Below, one piece after another: positions 57,901 through 64,000 of a stretch of 64,000 bases of DNA. Position 1 is the first letter of the stretch. The number at the start of each line of letters is the position of its first letter. This DNA comes from Steinernema hermaphroditum (lineage: Eukaryota > Nematoda > Chromadorea > Rhabditida > Steinernematidae), in NCBI GenBank assembly GCA_030435675.1, contig CM059623.1, forward strand, positions 1,824,012-1,888,011. Direction: 5' to 3'. Made by a program: the position numbers and the translations under genes. The notes below the pieces were generated by a model. The model worked only from the letters and a program-made list of their open reading frames with translations, ran no database searches and was not told the DNA's origin.

Positions 57901-60900
57901 GGTGAGTCGTTCACAAGACCGGGTCGTGGTAGATAACAGGGCATCGCTCGAAGCTATGCGTCTCAGATCCCAGTAGAGTATGCCTATCTCCAGGGGAAAG
58001 GACAAAGACGTCATAAAGGCTGAAGCTATCTTTCGTGAATTGACACACACGGAACTTACACACAATCGCGCTAATGATGGATAATATAGCTAAAGTGCAT
58101 ACGGTTTCCATGGCATCGGCATTCTGCTTCGCGAGACAATCACCCGCAGTTCTATTCCTTTGTCGAGCTTGGTCTCATACCGCCACAAAAAACTGCAGTG
58201 TGCAGTCTGTGCATCACGTTTGGCAAATGAATGTTCAGCTTCATTTATGGTTTCCTTTAATCCATCCATTCACTGTTTATTACTCAAATCTCTATTCTCT
58301 TTCGTTGCGGATTCCGTATCGCAACAAAAATTGAATTGCAAAAGCCTCACTGCCAGTGTTTCACGTTTGGCAGCAGATGGACGAAACTTTACGGATCTTT
58401 ATTATCCGTTTTCAGGTTGATTAATGGTTCATTTGACTTTTCCATTTATTGTTGATTGCTCCCTTTTCATAGTTCTTCATAGTCAAGTAGTTCTTCAATG
58501 TACAGCTTAAAATCCTCCGAGGATTCTGGTTGATCACTACAGTGAAAGGTTTTGAAAAATATCGGGCATATAGAAGTGGAAGTTATTGCCTCTGTTCACG
58601 GACAAGTCGAAATTGGACGGTATGGACCCCTAAATGGTCCAAGGGTAACTCGCAGAATCACATTGCTAGCTAGCATATCGAGCAAATATGACTGGGTTTG
58701 GGTGTTTCGGGTCACATTTGGGAACCCGAAAAGTGCAAACCCCTATTTATGCCCCTAAAATCGTCTGCGATCCCTCCCGTCATTGCGTCTTTTACGGATC
58801 CTAGTTCAGGTTCGAGTCGATTCGCGTTATGGATTCCGATGTTTCGGGTACCCATCGAGCGCTGCTATCGGCTGCTTGTCAAACGCTTCCCTTGTACGTG
58901 GGGAAATTGGCAAAGAAAGCTTGGAAAGAAAAGAGTAAAAACATATTCCCAAGATCCTATTCCTATCGGCTTTTCTTCGCCACCAAAAAAGACTTTTATC
59001 ATTGAGCGGTCAGGTCACGACGATCATGTTTTCATTACCCCGTTTTCTGTTTGATGAATGGTTTCGGTCAACCCAGCCACCCGTTTTTTATCGCTCCTTT
59101 TTTGTTACGACTCTTCGCCCAAGGATAGGAGTCAAAAGTGCAAAAGAGCACTCTTGTACACAGTAGCAGAATGAAAGAGAATCAACACAAAGTCCATAGG
59201 TCTTGGCAGCATGGGAAAGCGGACAATTTCTCAACATGTTGGCTAGAAATCGATTGCACATTGTGACGTAGAACCATCCATTCTATGCACAGCCAGCTCA
59301 AGCCGTGCCGGACTCATCCTCATTGGGACGCAACTCCTAAAACCCCGCACGCGACTCCATTATGATTGATTGCGCTGCAGAAAGAAAGCCTTTTTTTCAT
59401 TTAGCTAATGGGTGACTTGCAAGTGAAACTTTGAGCATTACGTGATGAGAGTCGACGCACGTGCATTTCGGCGATCCAAGCATTTGATTGTTGGAAAGAG
59501 GCTGCCACTCTACCGACAATCGATTCTGGCAGCAGCGTACTAATCTGTGCCCTTTTCAGCAAAACTACGAGCAGCAAAAGATAGAGACGAAAGACGGGAC
59601 GACCATCACGGTGACGCACAGAGGGAAAATACCGCCGAAGAAGGATGTCCAGAGGATAGGTGAGTTGATGTTTTTGATCATCTCAAAATTTGCGACTTCC
59701 GACAGAAAAGGATCACTTGATTCTCGTAGAAAGTGTCAAAAATATCGAATTTATTGGTGTAATGACAATAAGGTTACTGAAGAAAAAGATAATCACACAT
59801 CCCCTTTCTACGTTTTTCTTATCTACTTGCCTCTTCCTGGAACAATCCTTAAAAAGAGTTAATCGTTTAATAAACAAAAATGTTTGCGGTGGTTAACTTC
59901 TCTCAAAATCGCTATTTCCCACAAAAAGGATTGAATGATTCCTGAGGAAACGTATGCCTCAAAAATATGTAATTGTATCTATTAAGATTACTGAAAAAGA
60001 AGATAGTCACACGTCAATTCATATAATTTCCCTATCTATCTGCCTCTTTCTCTTTTAAAAGACCCACCTCTAAAGCAAATTACGCATCGAAACACCTCCA
60101 AAAATGTTGTACTTTTGCAAATCGCGTCACGGCAGCAATGCTGTTAGTTAAAGGACACACAGTCGCGCCAGGTCTGTCTAGTCTGTAGGAATGTACTTTA
60201 TGGCGCGCTCTCGATTAGCGAATGCGCAGGTGTAAATAAAAGTGTGGACGATGAGTGAAATAGTGCATTTCCACATCAGATTTTGAAAGAGGAACGCCCT
60301 GAAATGTACCTTAATGAATCGAAGTATTGTTTGCTGCTCTGTGTTTGGACAGAATATGGGAAGTCATTTCCGATGGCATCCCATCGTTCGGAACACAAAA
60401 GGAGCCGAGTAGTCGTCTCCTAGTCTTTTGTCTAAAGTGTCCTTTTGGATCTTTGCTTGTATGCCCAACTACAAGGTGTCCCAAAAAGGGCATTCAAGAA
60501 AGAAGTCGTAGAGACGTCTAGACGACTATATTTAGAATCTGTACGGTTTCTTTCGCTTTCCGACTATTCTCACATGCGGGCACTCTAAGAAATGACTTCC
60601 CAAACGTCTGTCTATATGCTTAGATGCTTTTTTGGGTGTCTAGATGCCTAAAGTATCTTAAACGTCTCGAATATTTCTGTCAAACTCCAAATTAAATAGT
60701 GTAGCAAACGATACCTAATTCAATCAAGATAAAGCGCTTTCCTATTGCGATTATTACTGTATTCCAATATTTTATTACTATTATTGATACTATAACCACA
60801 TGAAAGGTTTAACATGTCAGGAAAGTATTTGTAGAGCTAGTTTCTAGCTCAAGAAACCCACCTTTCTGACTATAACATTCATTTTGGCGGTCAAATTCCT

Positions 60901-63395
60901 TCATCTTGCCCCCAAAGCGTACTTAATTCACCCTTACGGCGTGCTCTTCTATATTTCCGTGCCCTTTTTCGTGCAAACCTAAATAAAACCCATAAAGCCA
61001 AACATCAAACCGTGTAGATTCAAACGCCAAACGTGCGCGCACCACAATTACCGAACGTCTTATCTTTCCACCAGCTCCCGGCCACCCCTCCCGTGCTCGC
61101 TCTTTAGGGGAGCAGGTGTTTTTCGCGCCAATGTAATCTGCTCTCCCCAATGGACTAATGTCAGCATGGCTTTCCTAAGTAATGATCAATATTTACGAAT
61201 TGGCATAATTCCGCTTTAATTTCAGACGCTGCCATAAACGTTAGTGGAAGTGGTGGCGGTCCGAATGTAGTGAAGATGTTCGTCGACCCGGCCCAACTCC
61301 AGATCGCCGCTCCGCAGAAGGTCTACAGGCTTGTCGCGGCGAATCCGAGCGACCTGAGCGCCATGAAGAGCGGTGGCCTCACGGCCATAGGCACGGCCAC
61401 TACCATGCAGCAGCTCAGCTCGCCACAGCAGCAGACGAGGTTCACCACGGGCCGGAAAAGGGCGGCCCAGTCGGAGGGGCAGCCTATCCTCTCCCATCCT
61501 CCGGGAACGACTTCGGCCGTCGTGCAGCTGAACGGAAGGCCCTCGAACGGCCACTTGAACGAGGAGATGATCATGGACGAGGGCCAGATTGTCATGGAGT
61601 CCGGCACTGCCCAAGGCGACGACAATGTCAAGTTCAACATCGTCTCAACCAACGTCATAGACCCAAACAGCGGCCAGACCATGGTCGCCATAAGCAATGC
61701 GAATGTGCAGCTCCAACAGGCGCATCACATGAATCAGGCGGTGAGAATTTCTCACTTCCTCGCCTTTTATTTAAGCAACACGTTCAGATTCAAATCGCGT
61801 CGACGTCTCACCAAATGTCCCATCAACAACAGCAAGTCGTCACCATTCCACAGAACGTCAGAGTAGTGCAGGCGAGGACTGTCCAACAAGGAATGCCACA
61901 GGGCGCGCAGATTCTTCAAGCCCAGCCGGCACAGTATCATATCATTACGGCGCCAACCACCGTCACCGATGAATCGTATTTGGCCAACCATTTGGCTAAT
62001 ACGCTGTCCAACATGACTGATGATGATGTAAGTTCTTGATGGTATTTCTTCTGTATTACTCACTCACTCTGACACACACGTCCCATATCTTCTATAAGTC
62101 AGGGCAAGACAACTTTAGGAACTTCTATAAGATACTGATAAGCAAAAAAGTCTCCATTAGAAAGGCCGTTCGGTGACTATCACAGCCTATCGGTAGCAGG
62201 CACTAGGGTTGGCATTCGAGTCAAAAACGTTAAGTAAAGTTGAGTCCGGCTCTGCGAGTGATCGAGTTCGACTCAACTCGCAGTGCTAACCGTACTATGC
62301 ACCGATCGACCGGTGGAGATTTCATAGCCTTGCTAGCGACAAGAGTTATACAAAAATAAACCAAAAGTGACACAAAACCTATAAAAAACATAAGACATAT
62401 CCCCAGACGCAAGAGCTTGTGGAGCGGTGGTATCTTGAAAGCGATACAAAAACTGTAAAGAAAGATAGGGTCTAGTATCCCCAGAGACACAGCGGTAGTA
62501 TCTTAACGGTCTGTGTGGCATTGCGAACGTCAGTTTGTTTCATTTAGTCTGGTGTCTGACCGCTCCTCACTTCCTCATACAGAGATTAACAAGAAAGGCA
62601 TGTAGACAGTCTGCAATGTCAGCACCCTAAGTTGAGATCGATCGAAGAGGTATCCTGAAAGCGACACAATAACTGTAAAGAAACATAGGGTCTAGTATTC
62701 CCAGAGACATAGCGGTGATATCTTAACAGTGGTTCAGGCATCTAAAGGCATCTAAACAGTCTGAAATATCATTTACGTCAGCGCCCTAAGTTGAGATCGG
62801 CCGTGGAGAACTTCAAAAAAGGACACTTTAGCCGTTCTTCTCGGGGTCCTCACACTGTTATCATACTGTCTTGCCTTTGCGCTATCAAAATGATGCTTTT
62901 ATTTTTAAAACAAGATCGCTTTCCACATTAACAACGAAATTAAAGAGAAGATCAAGGCTTAACAATCAGTATAAAAATTCCAAACTCCACTTTGACAGCA
63001 TTCGTTTTTGAACGCTCCAATATGACTCTTTGATAATAGTGTTTCATAATAGAGTAAGCACTTAGGGTCCTTGATATATAGGCTCCATATCATAACCTAG
63101 AATCCACGTCTCTTTCCAGAAAACCGTCTTCAAGCTCGCCATCCAGCGAATCATCATGGATGCGCGGTTCGGCGATGGCACGAGCGTCCGCATGCTTAGC
63201 AACGACATGCCCCAGCCCCAAGTGGTGGCGGTCGCCCCGACAGTCTTGAACCTGAACCTCGACCAGCAGCAACAGCTCGGCAACATCATCGCCGTGCAGT
63301 GTCCGGTGTCCCTGGCGGCGACCTCCATCGGAGTTCCGGTGACCAGCGCTGCAGCGCAGCAACAGCCCCAGCAGGCGATGGGCGTTCGACGGTAG
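48992..63395 (+). CDS. Host MADF-BESS protein, probable transcription regulator
   Basis: Ten exons, all phases agreeing and summing to 718 codons: 48992-49148, 52436-52821, 57096-57237, 57394-57499, 57551-57618, 57738-57901, 59560-59659, 61226-61740, 61788-62027 and 63120-63395. Exon 2 carries a MADF domain (RRLIEAVRKQPSLYNPNHEH, QIWAQLCEELG, VWKRIRDRYVRERRRRR), completed across the next intron by FDSMRWIDAYIFD. The middle is Ser/Thr/Gln-rich and low-complexity, with RFTTGRKRAA. The C-terminus has YLANHLANTLSNMTDDD joined over the last intron to KTVFKLAIQRIIMDARFG, a BESS-type motif, then a Gln-rich tail. MADF-BESS proteins bind DNA and act as repressors or co-factors in animals, and are thought to derive from Harbinger companion proteins. 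Introns up to 4.3 kb are filled with repeats. Confidence 0.9.
49149..52435 (+). other. Intron 1 of the MADF-BESS gene (3.3 kb)
   Basis: Mostly AT-rich, with no recognised gene. It contains a dispersed-repeat copy at about 52018-52117 related to 8310-8430. A minus-strand frame at 48440-49348 overlaps its left edge and is considered spurious. Confidence 0.5.
54024..54540. repeat. Tandem duplication inside intron 2, unit about 250 bases
   Basis: CAAAAATTTATTGAGACC, ATGTGCATA, CGAAATTGTGCTGTTTGC/CGAGATCGTGCTGTTTGC, AATAGCAGCTTGATATGTA-like and TTGTTCAATTTTT blocks occur in the same order at 54031-54262 and 54275-54540. Confidence 0.75.
54856..55529 (+). other. Duplicated open frames nested in intron 2, family unknown
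   Basis: The frame starting 54856 contains FLLIIMQELQTVASVASARP and the frame starting 55131 (132 residues, to 55529) contains HLLIIIQKLQTVSSAASALP. The two are diverged direct duplicates at DNA and protein level. The second continues with VIQTDEDDPRQNVFLARML and ends in TLSRQFLLLF. No known domain, no clear splice sites. It could be a nested gene or a decayed element. A further frame at 55845-56201, starting MFICYLFLLASGG, may or may not belong with it. Confidence 0.3.
59676..60060. repeat. Tandem duplication in intron 7, unit about 215 bases
   Basis: ATYTCAAAAT followed by an AAAAGGAT block, CAAAAATATSKAATT, TTACTGAARAAGAWRATAAT-like and TATCTACTTGCCTCTT/TATCTATCTGCCTCTT segments occur in the same order at about 59676-59835 and 59890-60050. 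Confidence 0.6.
62427..62735. repeat. Tandem duplication in intron 9, unit about 222 bases
   Basis: GGTATCYTGAAAGCGAYACA, AACTGTAAAGAAA, ATAGGGTCTAGTAT and CCCAGAGACAYAGCGGT occur at 62427-62515 and 62649-62735. The spacer contains a TCTGACCGCTCCTC motif also found near 44027 (GACCGCTCCTC). Confidence 0.75.
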
Positions 63396-64000
63396 TCGAC
63401 GACACCCTGGACGCCGGTAGAATTCGCATTTTTCCGTTGTACATATTTAAGTTATGAACTTCATGCCTCTGCTGTGTGTATCGTTTGTTGCACTCTCCAA
63501 CGCTAGTTCACACACACACGACCAGATCACGTTATGCACAATCCGGGTGTCTCTATTTTATTGTTTTCGCTTCTTCTGAGTCCTTTTGGCAGCGCCAGAA
63601 TGCCCATAGCCTTCCACATAAAACGTTTATCAGTGTCTCAAGTGTCAGTCTTATGCATCGGAGGTGGGAACTGTGATAAAGCTTTATGAACAAGACGGAC
63701 TGGAACGACAGATTGCTTGTAATATAAGTGATCGGGCGTTTGGGGGCGGCTTCGGGGCTCGCATCTGATTCGGATCGGTCTTTGGCCTGGAAGTTGAGTG
63801 TTCGCCGGTCTCCTTAAAGCGTCAACGAACTTCACGACGACTGCAGAATGACTTCTCACGCAGTCGGATTCCTGGTCTCGAAGATTTTGTTGTCAGCGGT
63901 GGGCTTCCGGATGTCCCAATACCCTATGGAAGCCAGAGCACTCACAACTGCCACATGGTTTGCCGACTGACCAACCAGGCCCTCAGAGAACGACCGGAGG
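63396..64000. other. 3' flank of the MADF-BESS gene and dispersed repeat
   Basis: No clear AATAAA follows the stop codon. From about 63855 to the window end the sequence is the reverse complement of about 17960-18110 (shared GGATTCCTGG, TGTCAGCGGTGG and CTTCCGGATGTCCCAATACC). Nothing else is recognised. Confidence 0.5.

Overview
The window looks like nuclear DNA of a nematode. The genes are split by many very small introns (39 to 54 nt, with a few multi-kilobase ones). Acceptors are of the TTTCAG type, and several genes have such an acceptor immediately before the start codon, as expected for spliced-leader trans-splicing. The gene families also fit: a class-2 lipase, a CK1/TTBK-like kinase, divergent SRPK-like kinases and MADF-BESS proteins. 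I cannot name the genus. Coding density is low and transposon debris is plentiful.

Layout. 1-4.5 kb: repeats and a hAT-like inverted-repeat element carrying a tRNA-like B-box. 4.6-5.5 kb: first copy of an unrecognised F-box/LRR-like family; a second copy lies at 24.5-25.5 kb with a conserved TATA-box promoter, and a fragment at 15.1 kb. 5.5-11.6 kb: mostly non-coding, with a 50-bp hAT MITE. 11.6-15.05 kb: three closely spaced plus-strand genes (a CK1-like kinase with a changed catalytic HRD motif, a small C2H2 zinc-finger protein, an acidic protein of unknown function). 15.2-17.3 kb, minus strand: a scrambled, internally duplicated SRPK-like kinase locus. 18.8-24.0 kb: an apparently complete PIF/Harbinger transposon with terminal repeats built of GACGC 5-mers, a two-exon MADF-BESS companion gene and a three-exon DDE transposase, plus a nested second Harbinger-like element with a TAA target duplication. 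28.4-29.0 kb: another inverted-repeat element. 30.3-32.3 kb: a secreted class-2 lipase with a tRNA-Ser(CGA) gene antisense in its second intron. 33.0-39.5 kb, minus strand: an SH2B/Lnk-type adaptor gene (Phe-ZIP, PH and SH2 domains), assembled from exons most of which are too short to stand out as ORFs; its introns host two MITEs. 40-48.4 kb: no gene recognised, many tandem degenerate repeats. 49.0-63.4 kb: a 10-exon host gene for a MADF-BESS transcription-regulator-like protein of 717 residues, whose exon phases all agree. 63.4-64 kb: a dispersed repeat.

Two themes stand out. First, a Harbinger transposon with its own MADF-BESS protein lies in the same window as a host MADF-BESS gene. Second, several fold-back elements of different superfamilies carry tRNA-like A/B-box or T-arm sequence in both arms. 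Kinase, lipase and adaptor domain calls rest on motifs read by eye; no database search was possible.
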